From NCBI GenBank assembly GCA_049323835.1, contig JBMOOJ010000094.1:1-9241 (forward strand): DNA of 9,241 nt, read 5' to 3'. The stretch's first letter is position 1. Every line of letters begins with the position of its first letter. Source of the stretch: SG-bin9 sp049323835. GTDB lineage: Bacteria > Pseudomonadota > Alphaproteobacteria > Rhizobiales > Xanthobacteraceae. Shown here piece after piece: positions 1-4,928 of this stretch. A program made the translations under genes and the position numbers. The notes below the pieces were generated by a model. The model was not told where the DNA came from, did not search any database, and worked only from the letters and a program-made list of their open reading frames with translations.

Positions 1-330
1 ATGCCCGCCGCTGGCATCAAGGGATCGGAGGGCCCGCGTGCCAACCGGCGCGCAGGACAGTCTCAGATTCCGACGGTGACGAGCCCAAGCGTATCAATCG
101 CCGCCGGGGAGAGCACGAAGCAAGCCGAAAAAACCACCGCGTGCGGAACGCCGGACGATGTTCGGCATCCGTGGTGACTTTGCTCGTGTGCTTTTTTCAA
201 TTGCGCACGAGGCTGCGGACGCACGATGCGTCCGGCGTTCCGCGCGCCCTCGTTATCGAGGGAGGGACGTGAAGAAGACTCCGGCGCCCCCGCGCCGCAA
301 AGAACAGGGGCGATGATGCATGTCTGGAGA
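1..330. repeat. Probable dispersed intergenic repeat of the Bradyrhizobium lineage, no gene
   Basis: No convincing coding region is visible here. The stretch has several self-complementary parts: a stem 36-42/47-53 around an AACC loop, a nested pair of stems at 143-243, a perfect 6-bp hairpin CCCTCG-TTAT-CGAGGG at 247-262, and a 6-bp pairing 285-290/307-312. The wording (GGGGAGAGCACGAAG near 108-122, followed by a GCGGAACGCCGGAC arm) matches what I remember as a long repeat scattered between genes of Bradyrhizobium and relatives. That match is from recall and was not searched. The left boundary may lie outside the window. A 58-codon frame from position 1 to 177 is probably a by-product of the repeat. 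Confidence 0.55.
143..243. repeat. Nested inverted repeats within the left-end repeat
   Basis: The outer arms GCGGAACGCCGGAC (143-156) and GTCCGGCGTTCCGC (230-243) are perfect 14-bp reverse complements. Inside them CTCGTGTGC (183-191) pairs with GCGCACGAG (203-211), giving nine pairs with one G-U across an 11-nt loop that contains a T-run. A short ACCAC/GTGGT pairing also flanks the left side (132-136 and 171-175). The nesting suggests either a folded transcript or the termini of a small non-autonomous element. Function is unknown. Confidence 0.6.
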
Positions 331-339
331 GAACAATGC

Positions 340-419
340 CGTCACTGCGAGCGAAGCGAAGCAATCTAATTCGGAGGCATCGCGTGGATTGCTTCGTCGC
401 TGCGCTCCTCGCAATGACG
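340..419. repeat. REP/MITE-like palindromic repeat (GCGAGCGAAGCGAAGCAATC type)
   Basis: The left arm 340-366 (GTCACTGCGAGCGAAGCGAA then GCAATC) and right arm 387-419 (GATTGCTTCGTCGC then TGCGCTCCTCGCAATGACG) are imperfect reverse complements around a spacer of about 20 nt. This is the widely dispersed alphaproteobacterial repeat that often gives spurious reading frames such as TASEAKQS. It lies directly next to two other palindromic repeats, so the region is a repeat mosaic rather than a gene. Confidence 0.75.
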
Positions 420-439
420 CTGCGTCATTTTCGGTCGTC

Positions 440-498
440 ATCACCGGGCATAGCCGTTCGAAGAACGGCGTCGCTTCGCTCGCCTATGCCCCGGTGAT
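440..498. repeat. Palindromic repeat with internal hairpin
   Basis: The arms ATCACCGGGCATAG (440-453) and CTATGCCCCGGTGAT (484-498) are complementary apart from one extra C. Inside, CCGTTC (454-459) and GAACGG (463-468) form a perfect 6-bp hairpin on a GAA loop. It is a second repeat type, immediately after the 340-419 element. No protein function is supported. Confidence 0.7.
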
Positions 499-558
499 CC
501 ACGTCTTAACTGCAGAACGCCGGGCAAAAACGTGGATGGCCGGGTCAAGCCCGGCCAT
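498..558. repeat. Palindromic repeat ending in a strong GC hairpin; possible minus-strand terminator
   Basis: TCCACGT (498-504) pairs with ACGTGGA (530-536). This is followed by a perfect 9-bp hairpin ATGGCCGGG (536-544), TCAAG loop, CCCGGCCAT (550-558). Read on the minus strand, the 9-bp hairpin is followed five bases later by TTTTT (530-526). It could therefore end transcripts of the minus-strand gene at 602-883, although the gap before the T-run makes it a weak intrinsic terminator. The hairpin resembles a repeat common in rhizobial-type genomes, from recall. Confidence 0.6.
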
Positions 559-601
559 GACGAAGAAAGAAAGTCTGAATGACGAAACGATTCCGAGAAT
601 C

Positions 602-883
602 TCAGTAGCGGACGCGCAGGGCAGGCTGCGCCGGCGGCACCCAGATGCACGCGAACGAGACGTAGCCGCCGTAGGTCGCCTGCACGGCGAGCGGCTTCAC
701 CACCTTGCCGTAAGCGGCGCAGTGATTGACGGCCATCGCCTTGATGTCGGCCTGTCCGACGAGGTTGTAGGAGATGATGCCGCCGGTATCGTTGCCCTTG
801 AACGGCGGTACGTAATAAGCCTGCGCCGCGCTCGCGCTCAATCCGCTCGCCACCACGGCCAAAGCCGCCACCATCATCCGCAT
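602..883 (-). CDS. Small secreted protein of unknown function
   Basis: A 93-residue protein that I do not recognise. The N-terminus is a typical Sec signal peptide: MRMM, then a hydrophobic run (residues 5-20) and an AQA cleavage site near residue 22, leaving a mature protein of about 71 residues starting YYVPPFKG. Two cysteines (C55, C79) are the only ones in the mature part and could form a disulfide, as expected for a periplasmic or extracellular protein. The ATG at 883 is chosen because GGAG lies 6 nt upstream. A TTG at 901 in the same frame would add six residues before the signal peptide and has no advantage. It is divergent from the secreted protein gene at 1060. Downstream, toward lower coordinates, lies a repeat hairpin that could serve as terminator. 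That it is a real gene rests on signal peptide, start context and composition. Function is unknown. Confidence 0.65.
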   Translation of the reverse strand: MRMMVAALAVVASGLSASAAQAYYVPPFKGNDTGGIISYNLVGQADIKAMAVNHCAAYGKVVKPLAVQATYGGYVSFACIWVPPAQPALRVRY

Positions 884-1059
884 GTTCTGCTCCGGCACCA
901 ACGTCCCAATCGAGTCGGAAGCTTAGAGGCGCAGGCCGCCCAGAGGAAGCGCCGATGGCAAGGAAAACCGATGTTGTGTGCGGGTGTTGCCGCGCTGCAC
1001 TTGACCCGGCGCGACCTTCGCGGCACCGTCCAGCCAAATTTCACCGGGTGGGGCGCATC

Positions 1060-1542
1060 ATGCGCAAGATCAAGCTTTTCGCAGAGATTATTCGCTCGGG
1101 CGCTGTGGCGCTGGCCCTGGTCGCGCTTTGCGGCGCGTTCAGCGGAATGGCTACGCCGGCGCAGGCGGCAAACCCGCTCGAACTGAACTTCTGGCTGTCC
1201 GGCCCGCGCTACGACGGCAACCTGCCACCCTGCGAAGCCATGCTGGATCGCATTCAGTCGCGCTTTGCGCAGAAGGAAGGCAAGTTCTGGAACTCGGACC
1301 TGCAGATCACCGGCTTTGCCGATGTGCGCGAAATCGCCTACCGCCCTTGGGAGCCGAACAGCATCCCACGCCGCTTCTGCACCGCGCGGGCGATGATCAG
1401 TGACGGCAAGCCGCGGGTGGTGAACTACTCGCTGATCGAGGACGGCGGGCTGGCTGGATACGGCACGGGCCTGGAGTTCTGCGTCGTTGGCCTCGACCGC
1501 AACTGGGCCTACAACCCGGCCTGCAAGGCGGCGCGGCCCTGA
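1060..1542 (+). CDS. Secreted protein of unknown function with four mature cysteines
   Basis: A 160-residue protein with no function I can name. Residues 1-36 form a signal peptide: MRKIK basic start, hydrophobic core around residues 13-29, and ATPAQA before the mature ANPLELNFW. The mature part has four cysteines (C58, C107, C141, C155), fitting two disulfides in an oxidising compartment. It also has aromatic, charged segments such as YRPWEPNSIPRRFC and a C-terminal NWAYNPACKAARP. The ATG at 1060 is preferred because it puts the signal peptide at the N-terminus and has GGTGGGG about 6 nt upstream. An in-frame ATG at 955 has an AGAGGAAG-like site before it but would add 35 residues with three extra cysteines ahead of the signal peptide. 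The gene is divergent from the 602-883 gene and about 100 bp upstream of the secreted RNase T2 gene, so a periplasmic role is likely but unproven. Confidence 0.75.
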   Translation: MRKIKLFAEIIRSGAVALALVALCGAFSGMATPAQAANPLELNFWLSGPRYDGNLPPCEAMLDRIQSRFAQKEGKFWNSDLQITGFADVREIAYRPWEPNSIPRRFCTARAMISDGKPRVVNYSLIEDGGLAGYGTGLEFCVVGLDRNWAYNPACKAARP

Positions 1543-1580
1543 GACTTTCTCGGTTGTCGGGGACGGTCGCGATTTTGTTC

Positions 1581-1609
1581 TTGAAATGTTCTATTCCGGA
1601 CGCTAGCCT
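1581..1609 (+). promoter_or_regulatory. Candidate sigma-70 type promoter for the RNase T2 gene
   Basis: TTGAAA (1581-1586) and TAGCCT (1604-1609) are separated by exactly 17 bp, about 30 bp before the RNase T2 start. The -35 matches TTGACA at five of six positions and the -10 is poor (TAGCCT against TATAAT). This is a motif match only. Confidence 0.3.
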
Positions 1610-1639
1610 TTTCCCGTCTGGGTTGAGGAGCGTATCGCC

Positions 1640-2374
1640 ATGAAAGCTACGACCGAAGCTACGACCGAAACGGTACTGCACCGGATTTTCCGCAAACTGA
1701 TATCTCTCCGGCTGATCGTCATCGCCCTTTTGGGGCTCATCATCGCAAGCCCCGTTTCCGCGCAGGACCGCCGCCAGAATGCACCGGGCGAGTTCGATTT
1801 CTATGTGCTGGCGCTGTCGTGGTCGCCGTCGTTCTGCGAGGCGGCGAGCGAGCGCGGCAACACCAACCGCTCGCAGCAGATCCAGTGTGGCGGGCGGCCA
1901 TACTCGTTCGTCGTGCACGGCTTGTGGCCGCAATACGATCGCGGCTTTCCGAATTATTGCCAGCGCCCGGCGCCGCGGCTGGACCGCAATGTGATGGCCT
2001 CGATGCTCGATCTGATGCCGGCGCCGGGGCTCGTCTACAGCCAGTGGGACAAGCACGGCACCTGTTCGGGTCTCGGTGCGCGCCCCTATTTCGAGACCAT
2101 CCGCAAGGCCCGCGCGAGCGTGAAGATTCCGGAAGAGTATCTCGACCTCGCCGATCCCAAGCTCGCGGCACCCGAAGACATCGAACAGGCCTTCATCAAG
2201 GCCAATCCCGGCTTGAGCAGCTCCGCGATCTCGGTGGTGTGCGACAGCAAGCGGCTCAGCGAGGTGCGCATCTGCATGAGCAAGGACTTGCAGTTCCGCT
2301 CCTGCGAGGAGATCGACCGCCGCGCCTGCCGGCGCGACAAGGTGCTGATGCCGCCGGTGCGCGGCGGCGCCTGA
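1640..2374 (+). CDS. Secreted ribonuclease T2 family protein
   Basis: A 244-residue member of the RNase T2 family, which cleaves single-stranded RNA through 2',3'-cyclic phosphates, normally outside the cytoplasm. A hydrophobic segment (residues about 21-38) ending in SPVSA, before AQDRRQ, reads as a signal peptide with an unusually long N-region of about 20 residues. The two conserved active-site segments are both present: FVVHGLWPQY (catalytic His93) and SQWDKHGTCSG (Lys138, His139). In the second segment the residue four before the catalytic His, normally Glu in this family (EWxKHGTC), is Gln135. Cysteines at 66, 83, 107, 142, 211, 222, 232 and 240 would suit disulfides. GAGGAG lies 9 nt before the ATG. 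A 12-bp tandem duplication near the start encodes ATTE twice. The neighbour upstream is another secreted protein and the one downstream is rlmJ. Family assignment is firm; activity is less certain because of Gln135. Confidence 0.93.
   Translation: MKATTEATTETVLHRIFRKLISLRLIVIALLGLIIASPVSAQDRRQNAPGEFDFYVLALSWSPSFCEAASERGNTNRSQQIQCGGRPYSFVVHGLWPQYDRGFPNYCQRPAPRLDRNVMASMLDLMPAPGLVYSQWDKHGTCSGLGARPYFETIRKARASVKIPEEYLDLADPKLAAPEDIEQAFIKANPGLSSSAISVVCDSKRLSEVRICMSKDLQFRSCEEIDRRACRRDKVLMPPVRGGA
1646..1669 (+). repeat. Perfect 12-bp tandem duplication in the RNase T2 signal region
   Basis: GCTACGACCGAA occurs twice back to back (1646-1657 and 1658-1669), in frame, giving residues ATTE-ATTE directly after MK. 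It lengthens the N-region of the signal peptide by four residues and looks like a recent replication-slippage event. Confidence 0.85.
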
Positions 2375-2387
2375 GCGGCGGCCATCT

Positions 2388-2426
2388 GTTCATGCCCGCA
2401 AATATGGTGTTACTGCGGGCATGAAC
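2388..2426. promoter_or_regulatory. Perfect 13-bp inverted repeat covering the rlmJ start codon
   Basis: GTTCATGCCCGCA (2388-2400) and TGCGGGCATGAAC (2414-2426) are perfect reverse complements with a 13-nt loop (2401-2413). The right arm contains the rlmJ ATG (2421-2423), its second codon, and the weak GCGGG upstream segment. In a transcript this would hide the start region. As DNA it could be an operator. Neither strand has a T-run directly after the stem, so a classical intrinsic terminator is unlikely. Confidence 0.75.
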
Positions 2427-3281
2427 TATCGCCACGATTTCCACGCGGGCAACTTCGCCGATGTCATCAAGCACATCGTTCTCGCGCGCATCCTGACCTA
2501 TCTGCACGAGAAGCCGGCGGCGTTTCGTGTCATCGATACCCATGCCGGCGCGGGCCTCTACGATCTGACCGGCGATGAGGCCCAGCGTGGCGGCGAGTGG
2601 CGGCTCGGCATCGCGCGGCTGATGCAGGCGCGTTTCTCCGACGAAGCCGCTGCGCTGGTCGCGCCCTATCTCGATATCGTGCGCGCGTTCAATCCGCAGC
2701 GCGATCTCACCGCCTATCCCGGTTCGCCACTGATCGCGCGGGCGCTGCTGCGGCCGCAGGACCGGCTCACCGCATGTGAACTGCAGCCCGATGCCCGCAA
2801 GCGGCTCATCGCGTCGCTGCGCCGCGACGAGCAGGGCCGCGTCGTCGATATCGACGGATGGCAGGCTCTGACCGCGTATGTACCGCCGAAGGAGCGGCGT
2901 GGGCTGGTGGTGATCGATCCGCCGTTCGAGGCGCGCGACGAATACGGGCGCCTCGCCGATCGCTTCAGTGCGGCCTACGCGAAGTGGCCCAGTGGCAGCT
3001 ATATGCTCTGGTATCCGGTCAAGGCGCGCCGTGCCGCCGAGGATCTGGCTCAGCACGTTGCCGGTGTCGTTGCAGCCCGAGCGTCGCGTGAGGAGTGCCT
3101 GCGGATCGAATTCAGCGTTGCGCCGCAAACAGCCGATGGCCCGCTGGTCTCCTCGGGGCTTCTGATCGTCAACCCGCCCTGGACGCTCGCCGGGGAGTTG
3201 CGAACCATCCTGCCGGAGCTCGAGAAGCCGCTCGGGCAGGGCGGCGCCGCCCGCTTCAAGATCGACAATCCCAAGCCCTGA
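2421..3281 (+). CDS. rlmJ: 23S rRNA (adenine(2030)-N(6))-methyltransferase RlmJ
   Basis: A 286-residue homologue of E. coli RlmJ/YhiR, which methylates N6 of A2030 in 23S rRNA using S-adenosylmethionine. The family N-terminus MNYRHDFHAGNFADVIKH fixes the start at 2421. The SAM-binding region is VIDTHAGAGLYDL (residues 38-50), the catalytic amino-methyltransferase motif IV is DPPFE (166-170), and a conserved SSGLLIVNPPW segment lies near 244-254. Length matches the usual size of about 280 residues and no key motif is missing. The gene starts 46 nt after the RNase T2 stop, and its ATG sits in the right arm of a 13-bp inverted repeat. I see no strong Shine-Dalgarno, so translation may depend on that structure or on read-through from upstream. 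No obvious intrinsic terminator follows it. Confidence 0.95.
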   Translation: MNYRHDFHAGNFADVIKHIVLARILTYLHEKPAAFRVIDTHAGAGLYDLTGDEAQRGGEWRLGIARLMQARFSDEAAALVAPYLDIVRAFNPQRDLTAYPGSPLIARALLRPQDRLTACELQPDARKRLIASLRRDEQGRVVDIDGWQALTAYVPPKERRGLVVIDPPFEARDEYGRLADRFSAAYAKWPSGSYMLWYPVKARRAAEDLAQHVAGVVAARASREECLRIEFSVAPQTADGPLVSSGLLIVNPPWTLAGELRTILPELEKPLGQGGAARFKIDNPKP

Positions 3282-3347
3282 TCGAGCCTGACCTGAAGTC
3301 TTGAGCAGCCGCAGCACGATCTCCGCCGGCAGGCGCAAAAATGGGCC

Positions 3348-3549
3348 CACTCCGCCATGGTCAATTCCTCGGGAACCGTATTATGCTGTGGATGGCTGGC
3401 TTTACGTTCCGCTTCCGCGAATGGGGGCGGCGGAGTGATAAAGGCTCGAAGGTCCGTTCGTGCGGATGACGAACGTGCCGCAGTGGCCAATGCTTTCCGG
3501 CGGTAAGGTCGGGTCAGGCCGTGCGCGTTAGCGCATCGGCCAAGCATTG
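3348..3549 (+). promoter_or_regulatory. Candidate structured 5' leader (or small RNA) before the cold-shock gene
   Basis: The 289-nt gap between rlmJ and the cold-shock gene holds no convincing gene but several complementary segments. CACTCCGCC (3348-3356) pairs perfectly with GGCGGAGTG (3429-3437). Enclosed in it, GGAAC-C-GTA (3372-3380) pairs with TACGTTCC (3403-3410), leaving one bulged C. Then CGTTCGT (3455-3461) and ACGAACG (3469-3475) form a hairpin. CAATGCTT (3488-3495) pairs with AAGCATTG (3542-3549), enclosing GGCCGTGCGC (3517-3526)/GCGCATCGGCC (3531-3541) with a GTTA loop. The last stem ends 8 nt before the AAGGAG ribosome site. Long folded leaders are known regulators of cold-shock mRNAs; that this is one is inference. 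I found no convincing promoter. Confidence 0.45.
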
Positions 3550-3570
3550 CGGGGGATAAGGAGTTTCCCG

Positions 3571-3786
3571 ATGGCCATGACTGGTACGGTCAAGTTCTTC
3601 AATGGGGAACGCGGCTACGGCTTCATCAAGCCCGACGACGGCGGGCGCGATGTCTTCGTTCACATCACAGCGGTGGAGCGGGCCGGGTTGAAGGATCTGA
3701 CTGAAGGGCAGCGGATCACGTTTGAAGTCGAACCAGACAAGAAGGGTAAAGGCCCCAAAGCGGTTAATCTGGTGATTTCGTCCTGA
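3571..3786 (+). CDS. cspA: Cold-shock domain protein (CspA family)
   Basis: A 71-residue single cold-shock domain protein. Such proteins bind single-stranded RNA and DNA and act as RNA chaperones or antiterminators in the cytoplasm. RNP1 reads RGYGFI (residues 14-19), preceded by GTVKFFNGE. RNP2 reads VFVHI (28-32). The C-terminus GPKAVNLVISS is typical. The ATG at 3571 is chosen because a perfect AAGGAG (3558-3563) lies 7 nt upstream and MAMTGTVKFFN is the standard family start. A TTG at 3547 in frame falls before the Shine-Dalgarno and is rejected. It is monocistronic by context: a structured interval before it and a convergent gene after it. The symbol is a family label, since these genomes usually carry several paralogues. 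Whether this one is cold-induced cannot be told from sequence. Confidence 0.95.
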   Translation: MAMTGTVKFFNGERGYGFIKPDDGGRDVFVHITAVERAGLKDLTEGQRITFEVEPDKKGKGPKAVNLVISS

Positions 3787-3819
3787 AGCTGCGGCTGCAC
3801 GCTTCGGTTTGTTGATGTG

Positions 3820-3861
3820 ATCCGCTTTAAGCGGATGGTGATCGCGCGCTGACAGTGCGCG
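3820..3861 (+). terminator. Two hairpins after the cold-shock gene; possible terminator without T-run
   Basis: ATCCGC (3820-3825) pairs with GCGGAT (3831-3836). CGCGCGCT (3843-3850) pairs with AGTGCGCG (3854-3861) around a GAC loop, with one G-U. They start 34 nt after the cold-shock stop. No T-run follows either stem, so any terminator role would be non-canonical or Rho-assisted. Confidence 0.35.
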
Positions 3862-3910
3862 AAGGCGATGGGCTAGTTTCAAATACTCTCGTTTCAAAAA
3901 CTGCGGACAA

Positions 3911-3940
3911 GAAAAATCCCGGGCCGCGAGGACCCGGGAT
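3911..3940 (-). terminator. Intrinsic terminator of the outer-membrane protein gene
   Basis: On the minus strand ATCCCGGG (3940-3933), a 9-nt loop and CCCGGGAT (3923-3916) form a perfect 8-bp stem, followed at once by TTTT and C. It lies 33 nt after the stop codon of the minus-strand beta-barrel gene, the expected place for a Rho-independent terminator. Confidence 0.85.
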
Positions 3941-3972
3941 GAAGGCTGGCGCTTGGTTTCTTTGATTTTTGA

Positions 3973-4587
3973 TCAGAAGCGATAGTTCACGCCGACGCGC
4001 ACGAGGTTCGACTGATAGCCGTGGGTCGAGCCGGTGGTGATGAAGCGATTGTCGGACAGATCGATATAGAGGTACTCGACCTTCGCGCTCCAGTTCTGGG
4101 TGATGCCAAATTCAACACCCGCGCCGATCGTCCAGCCGGCCGCAGTCTTGCTTTCGGAGAAGCCGAGCGTCTCCGCGCGCAGGCTGCCGAAGGCGAGACC
4201 GGCGGTGCCGTAGAAGAGCACGTTGCTGAAGGCATAGCCGCCGCGCCCGCGCAGCGTGCCGAACCAGGGGTTTGAGAACTTCCACACCGCGAAGCGGTCA
4301 TCCGCCGCGCTTGCCTGGATGTCGCCTTCGATGCCGAATACCCACGGGCCCGACTGGAAATTGTAGCCGGCCTGGATGCCGCCCGAGAAACCCGACGGAC
4401 TTGCGGCGGTGTTGCTCACGTCGCCGAAGTTGTAGCCGATGTTGCCACCGATATAGGGGCCGGCCCAGCTATAAGCGTTGAGCGGCTGATTGACGGTGTA
4501 GGGCTGTCCGCGGCGAAAATCGGCAGCGCTCGCCGACGTCGCGATGCCGGTCAGCACGACCGCACAGCAGATGGCACGCATACTCAT
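3973..4587 (-). CDS. Outer-membrane beta-barrel protein (Omp25/Omp31/opacity-like)
   Basis: A 204-residue outer-membrane protein. The signal peptide MSMRAICCAVVLTGIATSAS ends at ASA before ADF. A short linker leads to SWAGPYIGGNIGYNFG (residues 40-55), the standard first strand of the small eight-stranded barrels in Rhizobiales. Alternating strands with aromatic girdles follow, e.g. FSGGIQAGYNF, WVFGIEGD, GWTIGAGVEFGI and WSAKVEYLYIDL, and the chain ends VRVGVNYRF with the C-terminal Phe used for outer-membrane insertion. The ATG at 4587 is chosen because GGAG lies 7 nt before it. GTG at 4605 and ATG at 4581 are alternatives in frame. The gene is monocistronic, has a clear terminator, and is convergent with the cold-shock gene and divergent from uvrC. 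Members of this family are abundant structural or surface proteins; no specific substrate can be assigned. Confidence 0.9.
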   Translation of the reverse strand: MSMRAICCAVVLTGIATSASAADFRRGQPYTVNQPLNAYSWAGPYIGGNIGYNFGDVSNTAASPSGFSGGIQAGYNFQSGPWVFGIEGDIQASAADDRFAVWKFSNPWFGTLRGRGGYAFSNVLFYGTAGLAFGSLRAETLGFSESKTAAGWTIGAGVEFGITQNWSAKVEYLYIDLSDNRFITTGSTHGYQSNLVRVGVNYRF

Positions 4588-4928
4588 CTCAACGCTCCAC
4601 AACACTCGCGCGCCGCGCGCGGCGCAATCGTTTCGAACCGCTGTCGCCCGCCGTTCGGACGGGCATGCATGGTTACGGATTTCGATCCTTTATGAATAAG
4701 ATTTATCGAGTGATCTAAATTAAGCAGTCGTTAATCCAGCGATCTTGCGGCTTATCGTTCCTAAGGAAGTGTTACGTCCGAAGTCTTCGCCAGTTGTCGG
4801 AGCGGGAACGCAAGATGACGTGCGGTGATCTCCGCATCCCGGTGCGGCAATACTGGCATATGCCCGGGCTTCACTTAGCGGCCTACTGCTGTCGATAACT
4901 GTCATCTGGCTTTGAACGCGGACTGGCC
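4588..4928. promoter_or_regulatory. Divergent intergenic region between the beta-barrel gene and uvrC
   Basis: There is no supported gene in these 341 bp. Nearest the beta-barrel gene is a perfect 16-nt palindrome GCGCCGCGCGCGGCGC (4610-4625) and a hairpin 4646-4664 (GCCCG/CGGGC arms), both in its likely leader. An AT-rich patch at about 4677-4735 stands out against the GC-rich background and is the likeliest site of the beta-barrel promoter, though no canonical -35/-10 pair is clear. Toward uvrC, TGCGG (4821-4825), CCGCA (4832-4836) and TGCGG (4843-4847) allow two exclusive 5-bp hairpins. A weak promoter-like pair TTCACT/GATAAC (4870-4875, 4894-4899, 18-bp spacer) precedes uvrC. I found no alphaproteobacterial LexA box (GTTC-N7-GTTC or its complement). 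Confidence 0.4.

Noticed and set aside
1..177. 58-codon open frame starting at the first base.
   Set aside because: It lies wholly in what looks like a dispersed repeat and has no recognisable protein feature; the upstream sequence needed to judge a start is not in the window.
441..1037. 198-codon minus-strand frame overlapping the secreted small protein gene.
   Set aside because: It is Arg/Gly-rich shadow translation crossing two repeats in another frame of a better-supported gene.
320..1186. Plus-strand frame of 288 codons across the repeat island and the minus-strand small gene.
   Set aside because: It begins inside dispersed palindromic repeats (the TASEAKQS-type translation is a known repeat by-product) and then runs antisense to a gene with a signal peptide and ribosome site.
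2256..3350. 364-codon minus-strand frame antisense to rlmJ; its start region resembles an F-box (LRLPAEIVLRLLK).
   Set aside because: The rest is an Arg-rich antisense shadow of rlmJ, which has every family motif. The F-box resemblance is short and most likely chance, although a related minus-strand ATG at 3359 does have a GAGGA-like site before it.
4720..4905. 61-codon minus-strand frame in the intergenic region before uvrC.
   Set aside because: No ribosome site, domain or signal peptide. It overlaps the probable promoter regions.
4588..4928. Search for an SOS (LexA) box upstream of uvrC.
   Set aside because: No GTTC-N7-GTTC or GAAC-N7-GAAC pattern was found. The nearest GTTC and GAAC copies have wrong spacing or partners.
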